Source of the DNA: Gordionus sp. m RMFG-2023
Taxonomy: Eukaryota; Nematomorpha; Gordioida; Chordodea; Parachordodidae
Reading direction: 5' to 3'
DNA length: 64,000 nt
Assembly (NCBI RefSeq): GCF_954871325.1
Contig: NC_088776.1
Span: 35,822,508 to 35,886,507 of the forward strand
Positions 22,330 to 33,180 of the stretch are shown piece by piece. The translations under genes and the position numbers were made by a program. The notes under the pieces are model-generated. The model searched no databases. It was not told where the DNA came from and saw only the letters and a list, made by a program, of their open reading frames with translations. Numbering within the stretch: position 1 is the first letter of the stretch; the number at the start of each line of letters is the position of its first letter.

Positions 22330-24525
22330 CTTAGAGAAATAAAATCAATATAATCAAACCCCTCCATCCACCCACCAAACCAAGTCATACCCATCAAGAC
22401 CAAAAATGAATGCATTAAAAGAAATTTAAATTAGCTTTTATTTGATACCCATATCGTTTTTATGTTTATAAAAATATTCCTGACCCCCCAAGATCTAGAC
22501 CCACCCGAGTGATTATTATTACAATAAAAAATATTTTAATTACCTTTAATTTGATACCCATATCAAAAAAACTTATTTCCCAACCCCCTTCATCTACCAC
22601 CAGACCAAGTCATACCCATCAAGGCCAAAAATAAATGCTTTCAGACAAAAGAAATTTAAATTAGTTTTTATTTGATACCCATATCGATTTTTATGTTTAT
22701 AAAAATATTCCTGACCCCACAAGACCTAGACCCACCCGCTTAAAGTGGTTATTATTATTACAATAAAAAAATATTTTAATTATCTTTTATTTGATACTCA
22801 TATCAAAAAAACTATATTTTTTACACCCCCCCCTCTCTTCATCCACCCCCCAGACCAAGTCATACCCATTGAGACCAAGAATGAATGCTTGGAGTCAAAA
22901 GATATTTAAATTAGCTTTTATTTGATACCCATATCAAAAAAAACATATTTTTTACCCCGCCCCCCTTCATCCACCCCCAGACCAGGTCACACCCATCAAG
23001 GCCAAGAATAAATGCTTTCAGGCAAAAGAAATTTAAATTAGCTTTTATTTGATACCCATATCAATTTTTATGTTTATAAAAATATTCCTGATCCCCCAAG
23101 ACCTAGACCCACCCGCTTAAAGTGATTATTATTATTACAATAAAAAAATATTTTAATTACCTTTTATTTGATACCCATATCAAAAAAACTTATTTTTTTA
23201 CCCCCCCCCTTTATCCACCCCCAGACCACACCCATCAAGACCAAGAATAAATGCTTTCAGGCAAAAGAAATTTAAATTAGCTTTTATTTGACACCCATAT
23301 CGATTTTTATGTTTATAAAAATATTCCTGACCCCCCAAGACCTAGACCCACCCGCTTAAAGTGATTATTATTATTACAATAAAAAAATATTTTAATTACC
23401 TTTTATTTGATACCCATATCAAAAAAACTTATTTTTTACCCCCCACCCTTCATCAACTCCCATACCAAGTCACACCCATCAAGACCAAGAATAAATGCTT
23501 TCAGGCAAAAGAAATTTAAATTAGCTTTTATTTGACACCCATATCGATTTTTATGTTTATAAAAATATTCCTGACCCCCCAAGACCTAGACCCACCCGCT
23601 TAAAGTGATTATTATTATTACAATAAAAAAATATTTTAATTACCTTTTATTTGATACCCATATCAAAAAAACTTATTTTTTACCCCCCCCTTCATCCACC
23701 CCCAGACCAAGTCACACCCATCAAGACCAAGAATAAATGCTTTCAGGCAAAAGAAATTTAAATTAGCTTTTATTTGACACCCATATCGATTTTTATGTTT
23801 ATAAAAATATTCCTGACCCCCCAAGACCTAGACCCACCCGCTTAAAGTGATTATTATTATTACAATAAAAAAATATTTTAATTACCTTTTATTTGATACC
23901 CATATCAAAAAAACTATATTTTTTACCCCCCCTCTTCATCCACCCCCCAGACCAAGTCATACCCATCGAGACCAAGAATGAATGCTTAGAGTCAAAAGAT
24001 ATTTAAATTACCTTTTTTTTGATACCCATATCAAAAAAACTATTTTTTAACCCCACCCCCCTCTATCCGCCCCCCCCAAGACCAAGTCATAACCCACCAA
24101 GACCAAAAATAAATGCTTTCAGTCAAAAGATATTTAAATTAGCTTTTGTTTGATACCCATATCGATATTTTATGTTTATAAAAATATTCCTGACCCCAGA
24201 CCTAGACTCGCCCATTACGGCGGAGAGATTGACCTCCAGTTGAATATATCTTTTTATTAGCTCTCGATTGATACCCTATGTTAGACCTAACTTATTTCAT
24301 AAGACCAATAAAACAACATTGAAAATTTATAAATAACAATAAAATTAAAAAGAAATAAAACGAAACGCGCGTAAAACGCTTTTTAAAATAAGATTCCTCT
24401 TTATCACGGTAAAACGTGATAATACCGTATTATCATTCCTTAACTTAAAACCCTAAATTTTTAGTTATCCCTTTAAAACCCGTGAAGATCCCGGATAGTC
24501 ATGATCCCTTTAAAATTTACGACAT
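22330..24525 (+). repeat. Right inverted terminal repeat with ~240-bp array
   Basis: About eight units of ~240 bp; each has two TTGATACCCATATC motifs and a CCCCCCTTCATCCACCCCC block. Units between 23040 and 23880 are nearly identical, so the array was recently homogenised. 24190-24525 is the unique block ending TTTACGACAT. Confidence 0.88.
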
Positions 24526-24559
24526 ATATATAGCGCAGACAATTATTATATAAAAGCCT

Positions 24560-25525
24560 CAATCATATTATTTGGAAAGTTCGATACTAATTTGATCACT
24601 TTTAGTATAATTTTATCACATATCGCTTCGTTGAGCGCGTTATTTATTTGTTTTATTTCGTATATAAATTTCTCTTAGCTAGAATTAACGGTGTCTTTTT
24701 TTTAACCGAGTTCATCGATCTTGAACTTTGAACTCTTATTATAAAAAAAAATTTAAGTTCATTGACCTTGTACTTTAAAAAAAATAATTTATTTTCACCT
24801 TCGGCAAACTCGCCTTAGCATTTTTCAAAAACTTAGGATCACAAATCAGCAAACTCTCAGAAGAACCACGAGAGGGTTTTTTTCTTCGTCAACGATTATC
24901 CATAGCGATTCACAAAGCTAATTATATCAGTTTCAATGGTTGCCTTCTAGCCAAAGAGCTATCATAGACAACGCTTACGTCCCTTTTTCATTTTTGTTTC
25001 CCTGCGTCACACCATCTCCGTTCTTTTTTTTAATAATTTACTCGATATTCAAGGGTTTGGGAAACAAAGCCGGAGGAACCATCGATCAGGCAATTAAGAA
25101 CAAGTTCTTCAAAGGCAAAGTTGGTGGAACCGAAAATAAGAGCCAAGCGGCATCCTTATTGTCTCAAAGCGGTGATACAAGTTACGTTAACATCAAGGAC
25201 CAGGATACGGCGACTGAACTTAAACGATTATACGCTCTCGTAGAAGCCATGAAAATTCAAAATATGAAATTGGGGAATCGTCACATCCCGGGTTACAACA
25301 ACATTCTCAAGGCGAAAATCATGAAGAGCAAAAGCACTTCCCATTTCAAAAAATCTTTCAGTACCAAACGCAAATTTATTTATTATTTTTTTAAAAATAA
25401 ATTCAAGTTCATCGACCTTCTACTTTGAACTTTTTATTATGGTCTTTAAAGGTTAAGAAGATGTTTATTTCGTTGAATTTTATTTATTTGTATTATATAT
25501 TATTTTCTTTTTAACAATGACCTAT
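24560..25525 (-). repeat. Gypsy-associated repeat (leader/LTR-like), interrupted copy
   Basis: 24575-24785 and 25370-25525 match 51760-52085 (GAGTTCATCGACCTTGTACT and GGTTAAGAAAATATTTATTT motifs), continuing at 27473-27790, which matches 52090-52440. In the other copy this sequence lies next to a fragment of the same gag, so it is probably LTR or leader of that family. This copy has an extra 24790-25370 segment and a hAT insertion. Confidence 0.6.
24790..25428 (+). CDS. GC-rich ORF island of unknown origin
   Basis: A compact coding-like block, visibly far richer in G+C than the DNA around it. The 24790-24965 frame reads FGKLALAFFKNLGS... then REGFFLRQRLSIAIHKANY. The 24940-25428 frame gives a long hydrophobic stretch (about residues 8-35), then KGLGNKAGGTIDQAIKNKFF, a Ser/Gln-rich part and a DTATELKRLYALVEAMKIQN helix. 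It is absent from the paralogous copy at 51880-52030, so it is an insertion. I do not recognise a family; a captured gene piece or part of another element are both possible. The last ~20 codons run into flanking AT-rich repeat and are probably not native. Confidence 0.45.
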
Positions 25526-25533
25526 ATGATGAT

Positions 25534-27464
25534 CAGGAGCGTACGCAAATGCAGATGCCGGATATATTTTTCAAAAATATTATTGTTTATATTAATTTAT
25601 ATTTGTTAATATTTATTCCTATCTCATATTAAATATTAAATTACATTTATTTATCACATTCATCTATTAACTTATTTTATCAATTAATTTCGATTTCGAG
25701 TTTTCCGGCGTAATATTTACTTATTATTTTCAAATTTTTAGTGGCGTAATATTTATCTACCATTTTCAAATTTCTAGTCAAATAATAATTATTTATGAAA
25801 CTCTTTGTCCAACAGGGAGAAAGACCATCAAGCAATAACAGCTTTTATGGAGTTAGAAGAGCCGATTATTTGCTATTACTGTAATATCACAATGGCCTGA
25901 AAGAAATATTTCCTCAGAGCAAGAAAATTATTGGATTCAATGCTTATTCCAAATTTTTTTTCTCGTTAGAATGTATTATTCAATTATACAACTATATGTA
26001 ATATCTTTCAAAAACATGACATTGACTTGATTTAGAAGAAGAGAATATAGGAAAGCATTTTATTAGAACTCAAGGAAATTAGGGCTAATGTTGAAGAAAA
26101 ATTTCATATTTTATATGATATTGTTGAGTCAAAAGTAGAGCTATACGTGTTTAAAATTTGTCTCCCTCGACTTTCAGCAAGGCAAGCTCATCGTTAAAAC
26201 ATTAATATAGGATCAGTAGAAGTGTATTATAAAACAAATGTCCCCTCTCTTAGATACATTTATAACCCAAATAAATAAATGGTTTTTAATTCATCATGCA
26301 GCACTTACCAATCTGCAGATATTACTTCCACAAAAGCCTTACCAACCTTTTTCCGTGGTGATAAAAAAAAATATTTGTTAGATTTTTATCATGAAGATGT
26401 TAAAGTATCTTATGATGCCTTATTAGCTGAATAACTATATTTATAAAATTAACTATGGTTGATATAGTTCCAAAAAATGCTATGGATGCTTTGCATTTCA
26501 AACACATTTTAGATTATATTCCCAATGTATTAAAAGGGTTTATATATATTAGCAACTCTTCCTATTAGTAAACTAAGGAGAGAACATTCTCTTTTTTGAG
26601 AAGAATAACAGAGCCTGGCAGAGGTACCATTTTCAGGGCACGGCCCGAATTTTTTTTTAGAATTTTTTACAATTTTAGGCCCGCCCCGGCTTTTTTTAAA
26701 ATAAAATTTTTAGACCCGACCCGGATTTTTTTAAAATAAATTACATTTCTTTTTGATTTTTATAACTAATAATAACGATTTCAAATATAGGCTGTTTTAA
26801 AATATACAACCCGGCTCGGATATTTTGTAAAAAAATTCGGGCATGGCCTGGGTATATTTAAAAAATTAAAATACGGTCCGGCCCCCAAGTCGGTGAAAAA
26901 TGTTCCAAAAAGTACAACTTCTGAAAGTAGATTGAAAGGTTTGGATCTTTTGAATATTCATAGGCATTTGACGACAAGCAAGGATGAGATAATTAAAAAA
27001 TTAGCTCAATCCCAACGAAGATTGGATTTTACATGTAAATATATAATATACAAAATACAATTATTCTTAAGAAACTTTTTGTGTATTAATTTATATTTCC
27101 AACATTTAAATTTTTTATATATATAAATTTTAAAGGGCTCAAAAAATTCAAATTTCTATTTTGGGTCATTTAAATGATTCATATAGTGGTTATATTCACT
27201 TTATATTTTATAATTCACATTTATTTTATAGTTTTTCTATACCGCCAATTATATCCGTTTAATTTAATTCACATTTATTTTATAGTTTTTATATGACGGT
27301 TTATACATATAATTTTTTTTATAATTCACATTAATTTAAAATTGTGTATTAGAAATAGTTATTAGTTCTAATAAATTTATGCTTGAAATTTTTAAAAAAC
27401 AATAATATTCCTTAAAAAAATTTATTATTCCCCCCCCCATATCAAATTCCTGCTTACGCGCCTG
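25534..27464 (+). mobile_element. hAT transposon (ZMYM-like), complete ends
   Basis: Ends CAGGAGCGTACGCA and, reversed, CAGGCGCGTAAGCAGG. Exact 8-bp duplications ATGATGAT lie at 25526-25533 and 27465-27472. The flanks are joined without it near 52090-52105 (AACAATGACGATTAAAA). The interior is a decayed transposase of the same family as 14795-16700: parallel blocks at 25800-26200 and 26240-26600, and a C-terminal block SRLKGLDLLNIHRHL at about 26935-26975. A small GC-rich element is inserted at about 26612-26895. Confidence 0.9.
26612..26895. mobile_element. Small CGGCCC-rich hAT-like insertion inside hAT transposase
   Basis: It starts CAGAGCCTGGCAGAGGTACC, close to the left end of the 1692-3402 element, and carries the same GGCCCGnCCCGG stretches. 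It separates the SFLRRI block of the host transposase from its SRLKGLDLLNIHR block. The right end (near GTCGGTG) is diverged and the 8-bp duplication is not clear. Confidence 0.55.
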
Positions 27465-27472
27465 ATGATGAT

Positions 27473-28370
27473 TTATAAAAAAAATATCCCGATGGCCATG
27501 ACATTGCCTTAAATATTAACTAACTTGATAAACCAAATGAATGATTGACTAAAAGAATGATAATAAGAATATCATAAAAATAATAAAATAATAAATATGT
27601 TTTATATATTTTTACCTTTTCTTTTTTTTATTGAGAGGCCAGCATGTCGATTTTATATATTTTTTAGATAGGATCTGCAGACGAAGTTAATTTAAATTTA
27701 ATAATTTACATCTTTCTTTAAATTTATTATTTGGTTCCTAACTATAAGTAGTGTCGGATCCCACCATTGCCACCATGCTAATATGGTGGAAAGATTAGAA
27801 AATGTTATACAAAAATTTCTTTATATTTGATTTATTTATTATAAAATATACTAACTAAAAAATAACTAAAAAACTAAATATCAAATAAGGTATATTATAA
27901 AAAAACGATTTAAACGAAAACAAGGTTACAGGCAAAAATAATCCTAACATATTAAATAGGTTATGTTCAAATAATAGCAATTTAAGTTAAACAAGTTTAA
28001 ATATACAAAAAATTAAATCTCAATTAACAGTTACTGTTTCTAAAATTGTTATTATTGTATTTGTTACTATTTCTAAAATTGCTATTATTGTAATTGTTAC
28101 TATTTCTAAAATTGCTATTATTGTAATTGTTACTATTCTGAAAGTTCTATTATTGTCATAATATGTAGAATTATTATTATTGCAATTCCTACTCCTATAA
28201 TTATTATTATATCTGTTTTCATAACTTTGTCTAAAATTGTTATTATTTCTATTATAATTATTAGTATTCTCATTCCTGCAAGTATATCTAGGAAAAGTGT
28301 TATCAAAAGTAATATCTGAAGTTCTATCTGGATCCTTATATTTGTTCTCAACAATGTTATGTATTCTTAG
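27473..28370 (-). mobile_element. Gypsy relic: repeat end plus Asn-rich gag tail
   Basis: 27473-27870 continues the repeat shared with 52090-52510 (GTGTCGGATCC...GCTAATATGGTG). On the minus strand 28370-28020 encodes an Asn-, Arg- and Tyr-rich low-complexity region like the gag tail at 12300-12620. It is a fragment of a broken element, family Ty3/Gypsy by similarity of this tail. Confidence 0.55.
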
Positions 28371-28507
28371 TAAACTTTTTATTATTAACTACATAATTTA
28401 TAATGTCATTAGATTTCATGAAAAAAATTTTTTATTTACGTTTGATTAATTTTTCTGATAAATATTTTCAGTGTTAAAATAAGTGATACATTTAAATTTA
28501 TAATTTA

Positions 28508-29014
28508 ACAAAAATGCAAAATATCTTAAGGAATTCTGTTACTATAGACATAAAACTTCATATTCAGAGATGCGTAACATCTCTTTTAAATCATGTCCTG
28601 GGTGACGGTTAATTCAATGACTATACCACATAAAAACACAGTTATGATCCAAAAAAATTAGAAGAAACTATTAAAAAATATAATAATTTTTTTTTTACCG
28701 TTATGTAAGTTGGGATTTATTTTGAAAATAATTCTTTTTTTTGAATGTATTTTTTTATTTTAATTTTTGCATGTTAATTTTCTCATTACAACGAAATGGA
28801 AGAATCAATAAAGTATTGGAAAAAAGGAAGAAGAAAATTTTTTACTACCGGAGATATATTTGCGGGGCACCATGCAAAGAACTTGCACGAGGTTTACACA
28901 CAAAATTTAAAAAATGAAAAATTTTATTTTAAATCATCATCAAAACATCTATATATTCGCAAAATAATTATATTATATACAATCAAGATAAAAAAGAAAA
29001 GCAAATTAATCTGA
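28508..29014 (+). pseudogene. Coding-like fragments, unidentified
   Basis: Two plus-strand open stretches look protein-like rather than random. The first starts at 28514 (MQNILRNSVTIDIKLHIQRC, then LLNHVLGDG). The second is at 28796-28900 (SIKYWKKGRRKFFTTGDIFA, then HHAKNLHEVYTQN). A third short stretch (YDPKKLEETIKKYN) lies between them. They could be exons of a broken host gene, but I could not join them by credible splice sites and do not recognise the family. After 28950 the sequence is repeat shared with 760-1320. Confidence 0.3.
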
Positions 29015-29150
29015 ATATCAAAAATACTTTCTTTATAAAAAAAAATTAAGAGTAAAATAAGACGAGGTCAAATCTATCAAATAGTATTTTTTATAAAAAA
29101 CAAAATTGAAAGTAAAAATGAGAAGAGGTCAAAATCATTATTCAACATAA

Positions 29151-29411
29151 TCACATGGATCCTTGCATGAGTTTGTTGAACAATGGCCCTAATAGTTTCT
29201 CCTTTTTACCAATTATAGCTCTAACCATTTCTCTAGGAACTAATATCTGTAAATGAAATTCAGAAACTTTGAGTATAATATGTCTAGCATTTGGACTGTT
29301 ATTTTTGTTACAATGTGAATGTGATACGCCTTTTCTAGTACCCTTATTGTTATTAGAATAATTGAAATTTACCATATAATTTCTTGATGTTGATACTCTA
29401 GGTTGAATAAT
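29151..29411 (-). pseudogene. KH-domain fragment, IGF2BP/Imp-like, frameshifted
   Basis: The minus strand encodes a linker (SNNNKGTRKGVSHSHCNKNN) and then the start of a KH domain, EFHLQILVPREMVRAIIGKK, with the IIGKxG loop. Directly after GKK the frame slips by one base: the rest of the domain (GETIRAIVQQTHARIH) is in another frame at 29150-29205. The order and wording match KH1 of animal IGF2BP/Imp RNA-binding proteins (ILVxxxMVGAIIGRxGxTIRxIxQQxxARxDV). One hAT-like element begins at 29418 immediately upstream on this strand, and repeat DNA begins at 29145. No other exons were found, so it is a fragment of a host gene or a processed copy. Confidence 0.65.
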
Positions 29412-29417
29412 ATTAGG

Positions 29418-30819
29418 CAGTGGCGTCACTAGAGGGGCGCGCAGGGGCTAGAGCTCCCTGAAAAATTTAAATAGCCCCCTTAAGCAAAATTTTTTAATGG
29501 CTCCTTAATATCCCCTTGAACTAAAAATAAATTGTTTTAATTGCCCCCTGAACGATTTCTTTATAATTCTATTACGTAATATATAGATTTAATTCTATTA
29601 TTTGAAAATTAATAAGTCTCTCTAAATTTTTATTAAATGAATACGATTTTAATTATTAGATTAGATTAATACATATAAATTATTTCACTATGTCAGCTTG
29701 CAATCAAATTCTGTGTTAAAAATATAGCAATATCACTAACTAAAAATTAATTTAGCATTAACAGTTGAAGCTTAATTGACTTTTTCATTTAAATTATTAG
29801 TATAACCCAATGGTATAACCTTAAATAAATACAATCATTTATTAATTTAAAATTAACAAATTTAATAATGTAATTAGCCGAGTTCAAAATTCCTAATCAA
29901 AATCATTTTTAAATTTAATTATCATGCCTCTTCCTAAAAAATATTTTCAAGGTCCAAATAAGTATAGAAGATTTTACGAGTTTTTAGGAAAGCCATTTTT
30001 TTTCTTATTTGAAAAACAGTTTCGAGTTAAATGTTTAATACGAGTATGTTTTTTGATATTATTGCAAACTACTATTATTTTAAGATATAATATACTAACT
30101 CGAGGTGGTGCAACAATAATATATAAAATCTTAATTGCTTTCATTATATCATTCTGGTTAAAATATTTCATTTCTAATATGGCATCTTTTCCTTTTAACT
30201 TAAGGCTTCAATATATATATAATTTCTTCCAAAGATTGATAGTGTTTTTGTCAATGATATAATTGGTTTTTGTTTTATCAAATTATCTAACATTATAAAT
30301 TATTTTATGAGTTAACTGCAAATTAACCAGTATCTATTATTTGTGTGGCAATGTAAGTTAGGATTATTACTACAGCTGCTGAGAGCATATGATTGCATAT
30401 TTTATATAAGCAATAATGGTCAACTATGTAGTCGTTTATATAATATTAAAAATGGAAGATAATCTTATAGAAATTTAATATCTCACAATAATTTTCTCGA
30501 TACGTATCTAGCTTCCATCATATCATCTAAGAGGAAGCTCTAATTACCATATAGTTTTATGATTTGGATTGGTCGTTTATAATCTCTTCTTTAAGAATTG
30601 TTGATTTGGTTAGGCCTATTCCTTATTAGTCCATTCTATAAAACATTGTCTAAAATGGTAACAGAGAGTTATATTAGTTTCATGACCCTTTGTCAATGTA
30701 AGTTGCTAAGAATCATATTAATTGAGGCTAAATATGAATTAATTACCCATTTTATACCGTAATAAATAGATTTTGTATGAAAAAATATTATTTTTAGAAA
30801 TGTCTTGTATTGTTTTAAT
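29418..30819 (+). mobile_element. hAT-like non-autonomous element A, truncated at its right end
   Basis: It begins CAGTGGCGTCACTAGAGGGG and is collinear with 44238-44465 plus 48044-49320. It lacks the final ~230 bp of that copy; at 30820 an inverted partial copy begins instead. The open frames at 29924-30262 show no domain. Confidence 0.7.
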
Positions 30820-31530
30820 CAGGGGCGTCGCTAGCCTTTACAATCTCAGAGGACTCAACTAAAAAATTTTTATGGGGTCTTCGCCCCCTATACCCCTAAT
30901 TTGTTTTATATTAATATATTAAACTTTTTTAAAATTTGTTAACTTTAAACATTTATTCTGAATTTCATATTTTGTCATTTATTATATTTTGTCATTTATT
31001 ATATTTTGTCATTTATTATATTTTGTCATTTATTATATTTTGTCATTTATTATATTTTGTCATTTATTATATTTTGTCATTTATTATATTTTGTCATTTA
31101 TTATATTTTGTCATTTATTATATTTTGTCATTTATTATATTTTGTCATTTATTATATTTTGTCATTTATTATATTTTGTCATTTATTATATTTTGTCATT
31201 TATTATATTTTGTCATTTATTATATTTTGTCATTTATTATATTTTGCATACAAAATAAACTAACATCAATCATTGACTAACATATAAATAATTAAAACAA
31301 TACAAGACATATCTAGAAATAATATTTTTTAATACAAAATCTATTTATTACAGTATAAAATATTTTCGATGGTTGATATAAAAAAAATTTGCTCTAAAGA
31401 ATTACAAGTGATAAAAAATGTTAATTAATTCATACATATGTTGATAATGGTTTTTAAAAACCACATAAGGCTATATAATTCTTAGCAACTTACATTGACA
31501 AAAGGTGATGAAACTAATATAACTCTCTTT
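30820..31530 (-). mobile_element. Inverted partial copy of element A
   Basis: It begins CAGGGGCGTCGCTAGCC, the reversed right end of element A (compare 49325-49553), and continues to about 31530 as the inverse of 49100-49320. With 30640-30819 it forms an inverted repeat around the minisatellite. The far end is missing. Confidence 0.7.
30968..31247. repeat. 17-bp minisatellite (TATTTTGTCATTTATTA)n
   Basis: About 16 nearly perfect copies. The homologous place in the copy near 49345-49375 has only about one or two degenerate units, so this is an expansion within element A. Because 17 is not a multiple of 3 and the unit lacks stops on the plus strand, every frame is open; these frames are not genes. 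Confidence 0.95.
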
Positions 31531-31559
31531 TACCATTTTTTTACTATTATTTAAAAAAT

Positions 31560-32160
31560 TATCTATCAAAAGATATATAATAGATAAAATTACGTTAAAT
31601 ATAAATATATAATAATCATTTTAAAAATGTATATTAAAAAATTTATTAAAAAAATATATTAAAAAATATCAATCAAAAAAATTTATTAAAAAAATCATAT
31701 AACACAAAAATTAAAAAAATTAGCGATCAAAAGATATATCAAATATAAATTTAAAAAAATATATATATATATATTAAAAAAAAATATCTATCAAAAAAAT
31801 ATTTTTAAAAAATTTATTTAAAAAAATCATATAAACACAAAAAAATAAAAAATATAAAAAAAAATATCATCAATCAAAAAAATATATTTAAAAAAATTTA
31901 TTAAAGAAATCATATAACACAAAAAATAAAATATATTTAAAAAAAAATATCAATCAAAAAAATATATTTAAAAAAATATATATTAAAAAAAAATATCAAT
32001 CAAAAATATATTGTAACAAATTCAAATATATTTAAAATTCAAATATATTTAAAATTCAAATATATTTAAAATTCAAATATATTTAAAATTCAAATATATT
32101 TAAAATTCAAATATATTTAAAATTCAAATATATTTAAAATTCAAACATAATATTAATTTT
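31560..32160. repeat. AT-rich simple-repeat field with a 17-bp ATATTTAAAATTCAAAT array
   Basis: About 31560-32020 is poly-A-rich low-complexity sequence (ATATCAATCAAAAAA motifs). 32028-32147 holds about seven perfect units of a second 17-bp repeat. There is no coding signal. Confidence 0.85.
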
Positions 32161-33180
32161 AAAAAATTATTAATAATACCGAAAAAATTATTAATAATAT
32201 AATATTACAAAAATTACACATTGCCTGATTTAACCAGGCAATGTATACTTTGCCGAAATAACAAAATTACCCTGCCTACCACTACCTCACATTGCCGCTA
32301 ACATATATTTCTATTACACATTACAAAAGAATGTTAAATCCAATGATTTTTAAAAAATATTTTTGTAAATGAATTTTGAATGCTAATATATTCAATTTTT
32401 GCCAATGAACGACACGATAGCGAATTCGTTTTTTTTAAAATGTCTACAGCACTAGATACTACTATACTTAATGCTAAGGGAATAATGCAGATACCAAACC
32501 TTTTTAGTGGTTATAAAATTCTTAACCTATATGACAGACAGGACTAACTTGCATGTGTTTAATAAAACTTACTACCTTGTTGATTTAATTCTTTTCCTGG
32601 ATCTTACTTAATCTGATTAGTCTAACCAACAAATTGTTAGAAATTATTATTTATGATATAAAATTTTCTCAAAATAGTTTGCATAAAATAAAAATGATTC
32701 CAAGATAAAAGTTTTCAATAATAAATAGAATAACAATTCTTGCAATCTGAATGCTAATTTTTTTTAAGGCAGACTCAGTAAAATAAGGAGATTCTAAGGG
32801 TTCAGATTCTCACCCTTTTAATTAGCCATGATGCAGAAGAGGCCCCATGGAAGGCCTAAGAAAGACAGTATGTCAAGTCACCCTCTCCGAAAATCGTGAA
32901 AAATAATATACAAAGAGCAACAGGCAGCCTAGAAACAAACAGCTGCTAGATCTATAAAAATATGTCCCCCAAGAGTCTCAACTAAAAATTTTGTAACTTA
33001 TACAAATAATAATAATAATTTATTGTCACGATTTTTTTTATAAAGAAATGGGTTAATAACACAATCTCGTTGGGCAAATTAACATAACAAATTATAAATT
33101 TTCAATAAATGCGCTATGAATTTTTTTGTAAATAGAAATGATTATAATTTTACATAAAATATTAATTTTTAAAAAAAATT
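32161..33180. other. 3' side of HADH, non-coding
   Basis: A perfect 10-bp stem (ACATTGCCTG / CAGGCAATGT, loop 7) lies at 32218-32244. A minus-strand AATAAA lies near 33018, about 160 nt past the HADH stop, and could be its poly(A) signal. Otherwise AT-rich; a short high-GC stretch at 32820-32960 shows no recognised domain. Confidence 0.45.

Larger units (their letters stand above)
13366..24525 (+). mobile_element. 11.2-kb inverted-repeat-bounded element coding a KRBA2-type integrase
   Basis: The two ends are inverted copies. Each starts ATGTCGTAAATTTTAAAGGG (13366 on plus, 24525 on minus), has a ~330-bp unique block and then an inward array of ~240-bp units. Both ends are followed outward by (AT)n, compatible with a short ATATAT target duplication, though the AT run makes its length ambiguous. 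The interior carries an intron-containing integrase gene (17288-21949) and an inserted hAT relic (from 14795). Related Gypsy-flank sequence is joined without it at about 51560-51840. I see no polymerase, ATPase or capsid gene, so I do not call it a Polinton; a Ginger-like DNA transposon is closer, but with unusual termini. Confidence 0.65.

Noticed and set aside
13366-24525. The repeats at 13366-14794 and 22330-24525 as LTRs of the Gypsy elements
   Set aside because: They are inverted, not direct, and the gag leader is found joined without them at 51560-51840. A transposon with inverted termini explains the data better.
13366-24525. Polinton/Maverick
   Set aside because: Integrase and long inverted ends fit, but no DNA polymerase, ATPase, protease or capsid gene was seen and the integrase is of KRBA2 type.
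30936-31280. Three membrane-like repeat proteins
   Set aside because: Translation of a stop-free 17-bp minisatellite in three frames.
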